From contig CAYILR010000016.1 in assembly GCA_964364175.1 (NCBI GenBank), positions 14,725 through 78,724 on the forward strand: 64,000 bases of DNA. Direction: 5' to 3'. Positions 51,517 through 60,744 of this stretch are shown piece after piece; position 1 is the first letter of the stretch; each line of letters opens with the position of its first letter. The notes under the pieces were generated by a model. The model was given only the letters and a program-made list of their open reading frames with translations, ran no database searches and was not told the origin of the DNA. A program made the position numbers and the translations under genes. This DNA is from CAYILR01 sp964364175 (lineage in GTDB: Bacteria; Bdellovibrionota; UBA1018).

Positions 51517-51708
51517 CTATTTCTTACGGCTTTTCTTTTTACGGAAAGCGGATTTTTTATCCGTCGACCGTTTCGATTTTGCAGCAAAATGAGTTTTAGC
51601 AAACTCACGATCGGTGCTCAATTTCTGAGCGCGCTTTTTTCTGCCCAAAGCTCGGAGCTTTTTACGTGAGGTAGGCCCCGTTGGGGTAGTAGTAGCTGTC
51701 GTGGTCAT
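51517..51708 (-). CDS. Very basic 63-residue protein
   Basis: A Thr-rich N-terminus (about 12 residues) followed by a domain of about 50 residues in which nearly half are Lys or Arg (SRKKLRALGRKKRAQKL, AAKSKRSTDKKSAFRKKK). No Cys, Trp, Tyr. It could bind DNA or RNA, perhaps as a nucleoid or ribosome-associated protein; no family recognised. Its start overlaps the stop of the exported gene upstream (4 bases), a surprising coupling of a cytoplasmic basic protein with an exported one. Confidence 0.65.
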   Translation of the reverse strand: MTTTATTTPTGPTSRKKLRALGRKKRAQKLSTDREFAKTHFAAKSKRSTDKKSAFRKKKSRKK

Positions 51709-52409
51709 AATGACATTTTTTCCTTTTCAGGGAGTGTGAATACACCGGTTGATGTGCTTTTTCCAGTCCCATCCACAAAGATATCCTGTGCCTCTTGAAT
51801 ATCTCGCATCACAGTCGAAAGCCTCCATTGAACCTGCAATCCAAGCCCAGCCACTGGATTAGCCGAAGTTCCAACATTCAAGACCTTCTCATCCACTCTG
51901 ACGCTCGCGTTGAATTTATATCCCCAAGCAACACTAGCCTCTCGTGGAATGACTTTTACGTTTGCAAGAAATCGACCCCATCCCCTGTAGTTCCCACCGT
52001 AATTATATGAAAAAGTGAAAGTAAACCGGATCACTTCCATCCCGTAAGGGTTTTTATAAACCAATGAATAAGTCTTAAACGCAGGAAGTCGCCATCCTTG
52101 CAGCTTGGACCATCTACCATCCACACAGGCAGGAATGACATGAACGCCGGCTTTTTGTTCCACGTCCGAAACCGGCTTTCCGTTCTCGATGATTTTCCAG
52201 ATTTTCTCGCCGATGATGATGACATCACCCCAGCTCACATCGCCGCCCTCCGAAGCCAAAGCATGATCCAGATCAACCGGATCTCCCGACTCAATCTCCC
52301 TCAGCTCTACCGTGTATTCATCGTCTGATGCCCAGCTCGAAGCCGAGCCCAACGAAATCGATCCCAAAGCCACTAATCCTAGAATTCCTAGAATGCCCCT
52401 ATTTTTCAT
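51705..52409 (-). CDS. Exported protein of unknown function
   Basis: A 234-residue protein with a signal peptide (cleavage near SWA). The mature part is beta-rich with three Trp-Gly pairs (VSWGDVIIIG, GWGRFLAN, VAWGYKF) and no recognised domain; the C-terminal Ser/Thr tail is short. ATG 52409 is used; a TTG at 52424 would add five residues. Coupled to the basic protein gene. Confidence 0.6.
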   Translation of the reverse strand: MKNRGILGILGLVALGSISLGSASSWASDDEYTVELREIESGDPVDLDHALASEGGDVSWGDVIIIGEKIWKIIENGKPVSDVEQKAGVHVIPACVDGRWSKLQGWRLPAFKTYSLVYKNPYGMEVIRFTFTFSYNYGGNYRGWGRFLANVKVIPREASVAWGYKFNASVRVDEKVLNVGTSANPVAGLGLQVQWRLSTVMRDIQEAQDIFVDGTGKSTSTGVFTLPEKEKMSL

Positions 52410-52487
52410 TTGAATTACCCCCAACGGGAGGCTTACCCGAAGTCTGGAACGTTTTCAAATTTCACAAACTTCCCTTGAAAATTTTTC

Positions 52488-53141
52488 ATGGAGCTTCAAT
52501 GTAGTGAGGTGACCATAGATTCAGATCTAGGAATTGTTGCTCTGGGCGGTGTACTCACCACCGAAACCTTGACCAAGGCCTACGAAAACGGCATTTTTCC
52601 CTGGCCCATGGAGGACTCGCCACTTCCTTGGGTCTGCCCCCCCGAGCGAGCCATCTTGCAATTCAATGAATTAAAGATTCCTCGAAGTCTAAAAAAAGTC
52701 CTAAAGTCCCACCCCTATCGAGTGACTTTTGACCAAGACTTTCCAGCTGTCATCCGGGCTTGCCAAAAAGCATCGCGCCCCGGACAACCAGGAACTTGGA
52801 TTACACCTGAAATGTTGAGTGCCTACACCGAGCTGCACCGAATCGGGCTCGCTCACAGCGTTGAAGTTTGGCAAGGCAGCCTCCTCGTCGGCGGTCTTTA
52901 CGGAGTCTCCATTCGAGGGACATTCGCAGGCGAAAGCATGTTTCATCTGGAGCCCAATGCTTCAAAAATCGCTCTCATAGCGCTGATCGAGCATTTGCAA
53001 AAGCAGGGTCTGAAATGGATGGATATTCAAATGGTCACGCCACACATGGAACAACTTGGCGCAAAACTCATTTCCAGAAATCGGTTTTTGCAGCTTCTCT
53101 TTGCAACTCAGAAAGAGGAATTAGTTTTTAGCTGGGTTTAA
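52488..53141 (+). CDS. aat: Leucyl/phenylalanyl-tRNA-protein transferase
   Basis: A 217-residue enzyme adding Leu or Phe to proteins with N-terminal Lys or Arg, marking them for ClpS-ClpA. Family marks: YENGIFPWPMEDSPLPWVCPPERAIL, PGTWITPEMLSAYTELHRIGLAHSVEVW, LVGGLYGVSIRGTFAGESMFH. clpS and clpA are encoded 5 kb away. Convergent with the giant exported protein gene, stops overlapping by 4 bases. Confidence 0.95.
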   Translation: MELQCSEVTIDSDLGIVALGGVLTTETLTKAYENGIFPWPMEDSPLPWVCPPERAILQFNELKIPRSLKKVLKSHPYRVTFDQDFPAVIRACQKASRPGQPGTWITPEMLSAYTELHRIGLAHSVEVWQGSLLVGGLYGVSIRGTFAGESMFHLEPNASKIALIALIEHLQKQGLKWMDIQMVTPHMEQLGAKLISRNRFLQLLFATQKEELVFSWV

Positions 53142-56100
53142 CGATTTCGAGAGTCCAGAGATCGATTCACAATTCTTTTGACCCGCTCAGCAATTTTTGG
53201 ATCTGTGACGACTTTTCCATCCGCAAAAACTAGGCCTCGCTTAATTCTCACCACCACTTTGGGCACAAAAATGACTGTTTTTGCGCGGATTCGACCTGAG
53301 GCCAAAAGCAGCACGGCATAATCTGGATCCATGGGCTGCCCTTCTCGTACATTCGTCGTAAAGCTCACAGCGACATTGCTTCCTTCATCTGAATTCACTA
53401 GCAATTTTGCATCCGGGCGAGGCAGGTTCGGATCCACCGCAAAAGGTAGGCCGGGCGAATCCGCCTCTTCGATGATCGTCCGGGTGGGAGCCACTACTTC
53501 ACGCGTAGGGACTAAATTTTGCTCCCGACTCAAGGGCTGCCCACTTTCTGTTTTCAAGCGATCGATGCGAAAAGCAAGTTTGCCCCCGGGAGCTTCGAAG
53601 ATTTCCAATCTCGCATGCCCCTTGCTCAACTCGTCCTGCAAACTGCCGGGTCTCCCCGTCAAATTGGACTGGAGCGTTCTGGGCATTTGCTCTCGGGCAC
53701 CGGGAATACTCAAAAGTTCATCCAAAGCTCGAGCCTGATCGGCCCCACTCATTCTCGCCACCGGAGTACCGTCGAATGAACGCTCGATAATGCTATCCGC
53801 TTTGTAAGTCAGCTCAGCACCCACCACGCGCTCTTCCATGAGAATACGGGTTTCGGCGGGATTCAGCCCTGCCTCTCTGAGAATTTGAGTTTTTTCCCGA
53901 AGTTGAGCTGGGGTGTAATTTCCCACTCGAGCGGGCGTACCATCGAGGCCGGGTTGTCCGTCACCCACATGGTGCGCACGCACCACTGCGTTTTCCTGTG
54001 TGCTTGAAAGCGGAGTGGATCTTGCGCCAGTGCCGGTCAATGCTTCTCTCGCTCTTTGAACTGTTGTGCGATCATCGACAGGAGTAGAACTCGGCTTGGG
54101 TCGAGCTAATTTTCCAAAAAGCTGCTCGGCTGTTGTGACATGTTCACCATCCACCAGAACTTTGGGCGGATTCCCCTGGATGATCGTAATCCGAGATTTT
54201 GCAAACTCTACGGACTCGCGTAATTTCTGTCTCTGTTGTTGAACAATCAGGCTGTTAGGAAAATCACGAAACCCTTGTTTCAAAGCAATAGCATCCAAAT
54301 CGTCCATCTGTCTGAGTGTATTGCGAGGATTATCAAAAAACGCATTCTGAGCAGCATCTGTAAATTTCTTGGGATCCGAACTCATCCCTCCGTTATCTAC
54401 AAATATTTTTCTGCTTCCTCCAACGACTTGCCGACCGTTCGCCGTGGTCTCTCGGATCATCAACAAACCTTGATCCCCTCGATCATAGGCGGTGACCACC
54501 AACGCGTCGATTCCCTGGGGTTCACCATACTTAGTACCAAATAATGCCTCCCAGGTTTTTTGCCACCAAACCTGATCTGTACCTGGTCCATTGTGATTTC
54601 GAATCGCTTGTTGAATTCTTTGAATTTCAGTTTTGCTCAATCCGAGCTCAGCACCTCGCTCTGCAACCATTTTGATGCCATACTCTTCGTGCATCATGAA
54701 AAGTTTGAACGCTTCTGCTTTGGCCGCGTTGGGATTTTTTGCCCACTCTGCTCCCGATTTTCTTGCGATTTCCAAAATGGTTTCGCGCGTTCGGGGTGAT
54801 TTTCCGATGTCACTCCAAATTTCTGCAATTCGATCGATATCTGGGGTAGCCCCCATACGACGTAAATCAGCTCTAATTTCTGGCGTCATGTCTCTGCTCT
54901 GCCGCCAAATACTAGCCCTGTTTTCTATTGCGTTGGTACGGAGACGCGCAATCTCCTTCTCTCGTGCAACCCCTTTGAGAGAGGGATCAACCAAGGGGTT
55001 AACAATGTCCTCTTTGTACTCCCTCCAACCCTCAGCTGCGAGTTGTCGAATGTCTTTGTTTTCAGCCTTGCCAAGAGCCTCTTCCACCTGTGCACGCGTG
55101 CGAGCTCGAGCCATTCGAGTCAGTACGCGGCTTCGAAGCTCAGGATCCAGCTCCGTCACTTTTTCAAGGTATTTTGCGTAGCCCTCTTTGTCCGATCCAA
55201 AAATAGATTTTGCATTCAACAACGCTGATTGAGACTCAGCATCTCCCACGATTTCACGCAGAGCCGTTTGCGCGCGCGCAAGGCGAGCTCCTTGAAGTGG
55301 ACGCAAAACTCTCGCAAAGGCAGCCAGATCTGCCACAGAAAGAACCCCAGTCAAAACCATTTCAATTTGCAGCCCGGATATTTTCCCATCCAATTCAGCA
55401 GAAACCTGCTCGTATTCCTGAGGACTCATTCCACCTGATATAGCCATTTGCCGAGCTCGATTGCGGTCCTCCCTCGACACTTGCAGCTCGTATCCTGACT
55501 CGGCCAGTTGCGCTCCACCCACCAAAAGCCCTGTGGATACTCCGGTCGCAACGGCCAAGGCCTCCATCGCCGCAGGAGCAATTTCGAGCGCCCTCCCCCC
55601 TGAAGCAATGATCACAATTCCCAGTCCTGCCATTCCCACCTTCATGATCGCTTGTCGCCTTCGATCGGCAGAAATATCTTCACGATCCAGCTCTTTGAGG
55701 TACTTGCAAACAGCTCCGCCCAAAGCAGGATTCGCACCCAAAATACCTGCAACTGACTGAGGGCTCACTCTCATCAGATCCAGAAAATACTTCGAGCTGT
55801 TTTCACCGTGGGCGCCCTCTTTCATCATATTGCTGAGATCGGCAATATGGCTTGCCAGGTTTTCCTGAACCTCACGGATGGATCGATCCACTACTCTGCG
55901 AAGCTCAGCGTCTGACTTTCCCCTCCTATTGAAGTGATCAGAAGAATACGAAATCAGGTTTCCCGGCTGCTGCACTTCGTTTCGACTGTACTCATTTTTG
56001 AGTTTGGGGGCACCTCCGAGCGAATCTCGAAACGCCTCGGTGAGCATCAATGGGCCTGCAGGATTAACGCTAGGGTTCAATGCATTTGAATAAGCTCTCA

Positions 56101-57871
56101 AATACGAACTCATCTGGGCGCTTGTCGCACGATCACTTTGATCCGCGTGGTAGCACGTGATGGGATTATCGTGAAATCCACTGCAGCTTTCAGGCAAACT
56201 GGGCCAATGAATTTGATTCAGCCGCACCTGCAAAGCATCAGTCGCGTTTTTGATGTATGTTACAGCATCGCTTCGACTACTTCGCGAGGCTCCGCTTTGC
56301 TGAAGTTGTCCCAAAGTATTCTCTGCTTGACTGTACAACTGCGCCTTGGTTTCGCTTCTGCATCTGGCCTGCTTGCAAATTTCATCAATTTTTGTGTGTA
56401 AATTTGAAGCTGTCGGGAGAGTCTCTCCGTAATGGAACTCTGTCTTGACGAACATTTCGATCGCCTTCTTGAGGGCATTCTCGTTGGCTTGAGTATAAAG
56501 AGTCGTTTGCTGGTCAGCGAGCCGTGGAGCCAGATTCCTATCCGCTACGGGTTGGGTCGAGTCAAAAAGTCTGTAAATGGATTCAAAATGGCGGCTGGTT
56601 TCTGCAATTTGAACTGAACACTCTGCTTGCGCTTCCAAGCCCTGACTCAACTGAGTTCCCATCGCATCAGAAAAAATCGACTGGTCGAGATTTCTCCAAT
56701 TTCTTTGGCCAGCCATGCAGGTGTTCATTCGCTTTCCGAGCAAGATCGCATTGCCCAGGTAGCGCGCCTTCGTGAGAAGCGACCTTCCCACAGGGTTATC
56801 CAGAAATGCGTGGTTGCCAGGATTTTTCAAATAGCCATCCAAACAAGAAGCAGCTTGCTCCATTTTCGTCAGATTTCTCGAAGCCATGACCTCTGCCAGC
56901 AAACCATTCAATGAAGTCGGCGTATCCGAGCGCGATTTCATTTCGTCTGGACAGGGAACTCGACTCGCTGCTTGTCTCAGAGCATCTCGCTGAATTTCCG
57001 GAGCATATTCTTCGTTCACATCATTGCCATGGTCTGTCGCAATGGACTCGATATCCGCCAGCCATTCACGCATGTATTTTTGGTGTTCACGAGACAACTG
57101 CTGGCCCGCAGGACTATCCTTAAATTGGCTGAGACAATTTTTGAGATTCTGAGCATCGCGGATAACTTGTATTTTTCCTTCCGAGTCACGGCTCATCCCT
57201 GGAACGGCTACGCCCACCAACTCACCAACAGTCTGAGATCGACTTTGCCATTTGACTCGATCCATCTCTTCGAAAAAGCCCAGATAATTCACCTTGGCTG
57301 GATTCATCAAGCAACTCTCGCTTTGAGTCACAGCACGGTAGGCCTGAGCTGTTTCGCGTCGATCACGCTGCCTGCGTTGCTCCAACATTTGAGCAGTAGC
57401 CTGAAGGTCACGCGAAGCTTGTCGAACCTCTCCTTGTCCCAGATGATAGGTAAAACGAATGGCTTGTTCCTTGTTTTGTACATCTTCGTTGAGCTGACGA
57501 TAGAGAGCAGATAACTCAACCAACGCAGGCCATTCTGCAATGGGCATATCCGGCCGCTGAATCCGCTGAACAGCAGTCTGCACACAAGCTCGAAGGTCTT
57601 TTTCTTTGTCTAAGTCACTGATTCCAATGCTCGAGCGATAAAGACGCCTGAGCATACCACCATTACCCAACATCGTATTGACGTCATCCACGAGCTGAGT
57701 GGGTGTTCGGCTACGAAACGTTGAATTTCCCTGACAATTCCCCTGATGATCCACCAGGGCCTGCGCGCGTGATCCGATATTCTGAATCCCATCCCAAGGG
57801 GATGCCAGCGCCTGCGCGGATGCCAGAGTCATCAATAAATTGACGATGTTTAAAAACACACCTCGTCCCAA
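53138..57871 (-). CDS. Giant (1577-residue) exported multidomain protein
   Basis: The largest gene here. The start is TTG at 57871 with GGAGG 4 bases upstream; a GTG at 57859 or an ATG at residue 14 are alternatives. A signal peptide ends near ALASPWDG. Residues up to about 700 are helical and Gln/Arg-rich. A hydrophobic pair (about 747-790, VGMAGLGIVIIASGG, GVSTGLLVGGAQLAE) may insert in a membrane. Around 1055-1150 lies a divergent HD-hydrolase-like region (MMHEEYGIKMV, IRNHNGPG, VVTAYDRGDQ). Then AVVRAHHVG and REKTQILREAGLNPAETRILMEERVVGAELTY, a pattern seen in other secreted proteins of this group. Function unknown; size and signal suggest an envelope or prey-directed factor. Adjacent clpA is a separate transcript. 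Confidence 0.75.
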   Translation of the reverse strand: MGRGVFLNIVNLLMTLASAQALASPWDGIQNIGSRAQALVDHQGNCQGNSTFRSRTPTQLVDDVNTMLGNGGMLRRLYRSSIGISDLDKEKDLRACVQTAVQRIQRPDMPIAEWPALVELSALYRQLNEDVQNKEQAIRFTYHLGQGEVRQASRDLQATAQMLEQRRQRDRRETAQAYRAVTQSESCLMNPAKVNYLGFFEEMDRVKWQSRSQTVGELVGVAVPGMSRDSEGKIQVIRDAQNLKNCLSQFKDSPAGQQLSREHQKYMREWLADIESIATDHGNDVNEEYAPEIQRDALRQAASRVPCPDEMKSRSDTPTSLNGLLAEVMASRNLTKMEQAASCLDGYLKNPGNHAFLDNPVGRSLLTKARYLGNAILLGKRMNTCMAGQRNWRNLDQSIFSDAMGTQLSQGLEAQAECSVQIAETSRHFESIYRLFDSTQPVADRNLAPRLADQQTTLYTQANENALKKAIEMFVKTEFHYGETLPTASNLHTKIDEICKQARCRSETKAQLYSQAENTLGQLQQSGASRSSRSDAVTYIKNATDALQVRLNQIHWPSLPESCSGFHDNPITCYHADQSDRATSAQMSSYLRAYSNALNPSVNPAGPLMLTEAFRDSLGGAPKLKNEYSRNEVQQPGNLISYSSDHFNRRGKSDAELRRVVDRSIREVQENLASHIADLSNMMKEGAHGENSSKYFLDLMRVSPQSVAGILGANPALGGAVCKYLKELDREDISADRRRQAIMKVGMAGLGIVIIASGGRALEIAPAAMEALAVATGVSTGLLVGGAQLAESGYELQVSREDRNRARQMAISGGMSPQEYEQVSAELDGKISGLQIEMVLTGVLSVADLAAFARVLRPLQGARLARAQTALREIVGDAESQSALLNAKSIFGSDKEGYAKYLEKVTELDPELRSRVLTRMARARTRAQVEEALGKAENKDIRQLAAEGWREYKEDIVNPLVDPSLKGVAREKEIARLRTNAIENRASIWRQSRDMTPEIRADLRRMGATPDIDRIAEIWSDIGKSPRTRETILEIARKSGAEWAKNPNAAKAEAFKLFMMHEEYGIKMVAERGAELGLSKTEIQRIQQAIRNHNGPGTDQVWWQKTWEALFGTKYGEPQGIDALVVTAYDRGDQGLLMIRETTANGRQVVGGSRKIFVDNGGMSSDPKKFTDAAQNAFFDNPRNTLRQMDDLDAIALKQGFRDFPNSLIVQQQRQKLRESVEFAKSRITIIQGNPPKVLVDGEHVTTAEQLFGKLARPKPSSTPVDDRTTVQRAREALTGTGARSTPLSSTQENAVVRAHHVGDGQPGLDGTPARVGNYTPAQLREKTQILREAGLNPAETRILMEERVVGAELTYKADSIIERSFDGTPVARMSGADQARALDELLSIPGAREQMPRTLQSNLTGRPGSLQDELSKGHARLEIFEAPGGKLAFRIDRLKTESGQPLSREQNLVPTREVVAPTRTIIEEADSPGLPFAVDPNLPRPDAKLLVNSDEGSNVAVSFTTNVREGQPMDPDYAVLLLASGRIRAKTVIFVPKVVVRIKRGLVFADGKVVTDPKIAERVKRIVNRSLDSRNR

Positions 57872-57914
57872 ATTTCCTCCTCGTCTCTCTTAAATTCGGA
57901 GGAATTCTGTCGGA

Positions 57915-57950
57915 TCTTGAGTCACGTCTTGAGTCATGTCTTGAGTCACG
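57915..57950. repeat. Three tandem 12-bp repeats containing TGAGTCA
   Basis: TCTTGAGTCACG, TCTTGAGTCATG, TCTTGAGTCACG in exact 12-bp register, between clpA and the giant gene. Each holds the palindrome TGAGTCA. They lie 44-79 bases upstream of the giant gene's TTG and may be regulatory. Confidence 0.7.
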
Positions 57951-57977
57951 CTATTAGCCGCGTATTCGGGATCTTCG

Positions 57978-60428
57978 CTAATCGGTCGAATCAGTCTTAA
58001 CAGCTTCCTTCTGCGATTCAGATGCCGGGCCAGATTCCGGCTTAGCCGTAATATCAAACGCAGGCTCGCCGTCCTTCAGGTACACACGCACTTTCCCGCC
58101 ATGCTCGAGTTTTCCATAAAGGATCTCCTCGGCCATGGGTTTCTTGATTCTGTCCTGAATGATGCGTCCCATGGGTCGTGCTCCCATGAGCTTGTCGTAC
58201 CCGTGTTGAGCCAGCCACTCACGTACATCGACTTCGATTTCGATTTCGACGTTCTTGGCGGCCAGCAAAGATTCGAGCTCCACAAGTTGTTTTCCAACGA
58301 CTTGGGCGATCATAATCGGGTCGAGCGGATTGAAGAAAATCACGCCATCGAGTCGGTTCCTGAATTCCGGGGTAAATGTTTTTTCTACAGCGTTCTTGGC
58401 CGCAGAAATCCCCACAATCCCTTCGGTGCCTAGCCCCATCGAACGCTTTTGCATTTCGGAAGATCCAACGTTGGACGTCATCAGGACGATCGCATTGCGG
58501 AAATCTGCCTTGCGTCCGTTGTTGTCGGTGAGGAATCCGTGATCCATCACCTGCAAAAGAATATTCCAAACCTCGGGGTGAGCTTTCTCAATCTCATCGA
58601 GCAAAATTACGGAATAAGGATTTTTCAAAATTGCATCACTGAGCAAACCCGCTTGTTCAAATCCCACATAACCCGGAGGCGCGCCGATCAATCGCGAAAC
58701 CGTGTGTCTTTCGGAGTATTCGCTCATATCAAATCGCAAGAACGGTACACCCAGACTCAACGACAGCTGTTTACTGAGTTCAGTTTTTCCAACCCCAGTA
58801 GGGCCACAAAACAAGAAACTTCCGACAGGACGCTCGCCCGTTCGCAATCCTGATCGAGCTAGACGAATGACATTCACTACGGCTTCGATGGCTTGGTCCT
58901 GACCAAAAATCGTCATCTTCAAATCTCTCTCGAGATTTTTGAGTTTCGATTTTTGGTTGGTGTTCACGGATCGCGCCGGAATACGTGCGATTTGTGAAAC
59001 AATTTCTTCGATCGCAGCGACATCAATCACAGTAGGTTCAGGAGCAACCTTCTCTGAAGCAGGCTTCTCTGGCGTAGCCTTGTCAGCAGATTCAGCAGCG
59101 GCAAGCGCCTCTCCCTCTTTTTTAGTCCTGGCCAATCGAGCACGCGCCCCGACTTCATCGATCACATCCACTGCCTTGTCAGGCAATGCACGATCAGTCA
59201 GATGCTTCACACTCAAATCCACTGCTGCACGAATTGCTTCAGGTGTGTAACGAACCAGGTGATATTCTTCGAATCGCTGTTTGAGCCCATTCAAAATCTG
59301 CACGGCTTCTTCTTGAGTCGGCTCTGGCACATCGATTTTCAAAAAGCGTCGTGCGAGCGCATGATCCTTCTCAAAAATACTGCGATACTCAGCATAGGTC
59401 GTAGAACCAATGCATCGGATCTCTCCCTGCGCGAGCAAGGGCTTGAGAATATTTGCTGCATCCATTGCGCCGCCACTCACCGCGCCTGCACCAATGATGG
59501 TGTGAATTTCATCAATAAAAAGAATCGGCCGATGGCCTTTTTTCTCTTTTTGCTGGAGCGACTGAATCACTTGTTTCAAACGCTGCTCAAAATCCCCTCG
59601 AAATTTCGCTCCGGCTAATAGCGAGCCCATGTCCAGAGAGTAAACCACGCTCTTTCTGAGTGGCTCCGGAACGTCTCCGTTCACGATTCTGGAAGCCAAG
59701 CCCTCGGCCAACGCGGTCTTCCCAACGCCTGCTTCTCCCACCAGCAAAGGATTATTTTTGCGACGACGGCACAAAGTCTGGACCATTCGCTCGAGTTCGT
59801 TTTGTCTTCCGACGAGCGGATCGATTTTCCCAGCTTTTGCTTTTTGATTTAAGTCTGTTGCATAAACCAGCAACGGGTCTTGCGTGCTTCTTCGAATCGT
59901 TTTGACGGATTCCGGTTTTTGCTCGGACGATCCTTCCTCGCCCTGCTGCTGTTCCCAATCCGTTGGCTTGCCGCCATTTTCCGCTTCGGAGTCTTTGCGC
60001 ACACCATGGCTGATGTAATTGATGATGTCGAGTTTTTCTATTCCTTGTTTGTTGAGTAAATAAAGTGCGTAGGCATCCTTGTATTGGAACAAGGCCACCA
60101 TCAGATCCAGCGGCTGAATCTCATCTTTGCCTGCAGACTGAACTTGAAAGAGCGCTCGCTGAATCAGGCGCTGAATGCTGAGAGCCGCAACGGGATGCTC
60201 ATACTGTCCATTGCTCTGAGGAGCACGCGGAGTTTCGCGATCAATGTAAATTTCGATGTCTTTCTTAATCTCCGCCGAATCTCCCCCACACGCGCTGACG
60301 GTCTCACTCACATCGTCTTCATCCAGCAAACTCCACAGAACGTGTTCAAGAGTGAAATATTCATGGCGATTTTCAAAAGCATATCGAACAGAGCGATTCA
60401 GAACTTCTTCTACTCGACGACCAATCAT
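57978..60428 (-). CDS. clpA: ATP-dependent Clp unfoldase ClpA
   Basis: An 816-residue AAA+ unfoldase feeding ClpP. An N domain (two repeats: FTLEHVLWSLL and LMVALFQYKDAYALYLL) binds ClpS; the first AAA has GEAGVGKTALAEGLA and Walker B ILFIDEIHTIIGAGA; the second has GPTGVGKTELSKQL and VILLDEIEKAHPEV. An Ala/Glu/Pro insertion at about 460-490 (EGEALAAAESADKATPEKPASEK) is an odd linker between the AAA domains. The ATG at 60428 overlaps the clpS stop (ATGA). Confidence 0.95.
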   Translation of the reverse strand: MIGRRVEEVLNRSVRYAFENRHEYFTLEHVLWSLLDEDDVSETVSACGGDSAEIKKDIEIYIDRETPRAPQSNGQYEHPVAALSIQRLIQRALFQVQSAGKDEIQPLDLMVALFQYKDAYALYLLNKQGIEKLDIINYISHGVRKDSEAENGGKPTDWEQQQGEEGSSEQKPESVKTIRRSTQDPLLVYATDLNQKAKAGKIDPLVGRQNELERMVQTLCRRRKNNPLLVGEAGVGKTALAEGLASRIVNGDVPEPLRKSVVYSLDMGSLLAGAKFRGDFEQRLKQVIQSLQQKEKKGHRPILFIDEIHTIIGAGAVSGGAMDAANILKPLLAQGEIRCIGSTTYAEYRSIFEKDHALARRFLKIDVPEPTQEEAVQILNGLKQRFEEYHLVRYTPEAIRAAVDLSVKHLTDRALPDKAVDVIDEVGARARLARTKKEGEALAAAESADKATPEKPASEKVAPEPTVIDVAAIEEIVSQIARIPARSVNTNQKSKLKNLERDLKMTIFGQDQAIEAVVNVIRLARSGLRTGERPVGSFLFCGPTGVGKTELSKQLSLSLGVPFLRFDMSEYSERHTVSRLIGAPPGYVGFEQAGLLSDAILKNPYSVILLDEIEKAHPEVWNILLQVMDHGFLTDNNGRKADFRNAIVLMTSNVGSSEMQKRSMGLGTEGIVGISAAKNAVEKTFTPEFRNRLDGVIFFNPLDPIMIAQVVGKQLVELESLLAAKNVEIEIEVDVREWLAQHGYDKLMGARPMGRIIQDRIKKPMAEEILYGKLEHGGKVRVYLKDGEPAFDITAKPESGPASESQKEAVKTDSTD

Positions 60429-60730
60429 AGGGCCTCCGCTTCTACTGTACATTTTAGCGGGAATCCCCTCGTTTTGGCGAGTTCCATTACTTGAAATGCT
60501 TTGGTCTCGGCTATTTGACGGTTATAAATTCCTGCTACACCCCTCCCCTCATTGTGCACTTTGAGCATGACTGCCATCGCTTCGTCGTGTGTTTTGTTAA
60601 AAAATTTTTGCAACACCTCGAGGACAAACTCCATCGTTGTGTAATCATCGTTGTGCAATAAAACAAGATACTTAGGAGGCTGTGCAAGCTTCGTGTCTGC
60701 GTCACCGACTGCCTCTTTGACGCTGCTCAT
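60425..60730 (-). CDS. clpS: Clp adaptor ClpS
   Basis: A 101-residue adaptor that hands N-degron substrates to ClpA. Signature LLHNDDYTTMEFVLEVLQKFF with the NDD and hydrophobic N-end pocket, then MLKVHNEGRGVAGIY and the KTRGFPLKCTVE end. Four-base overlap with clpA. Confidence 0.96.
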   Translation of the reverse strand: MSSVKEAVGDADTKLAQPPKYLVLLHNDDYTTMEFVLEVLQKFFNKTHDEAMAVMLKVHNEGRGVAGIYNRQIAETKAFQVMELAKTRGFPLKCTVEAEAL

Positions 60731-60744
60731 TCGTACCTCTCCAC

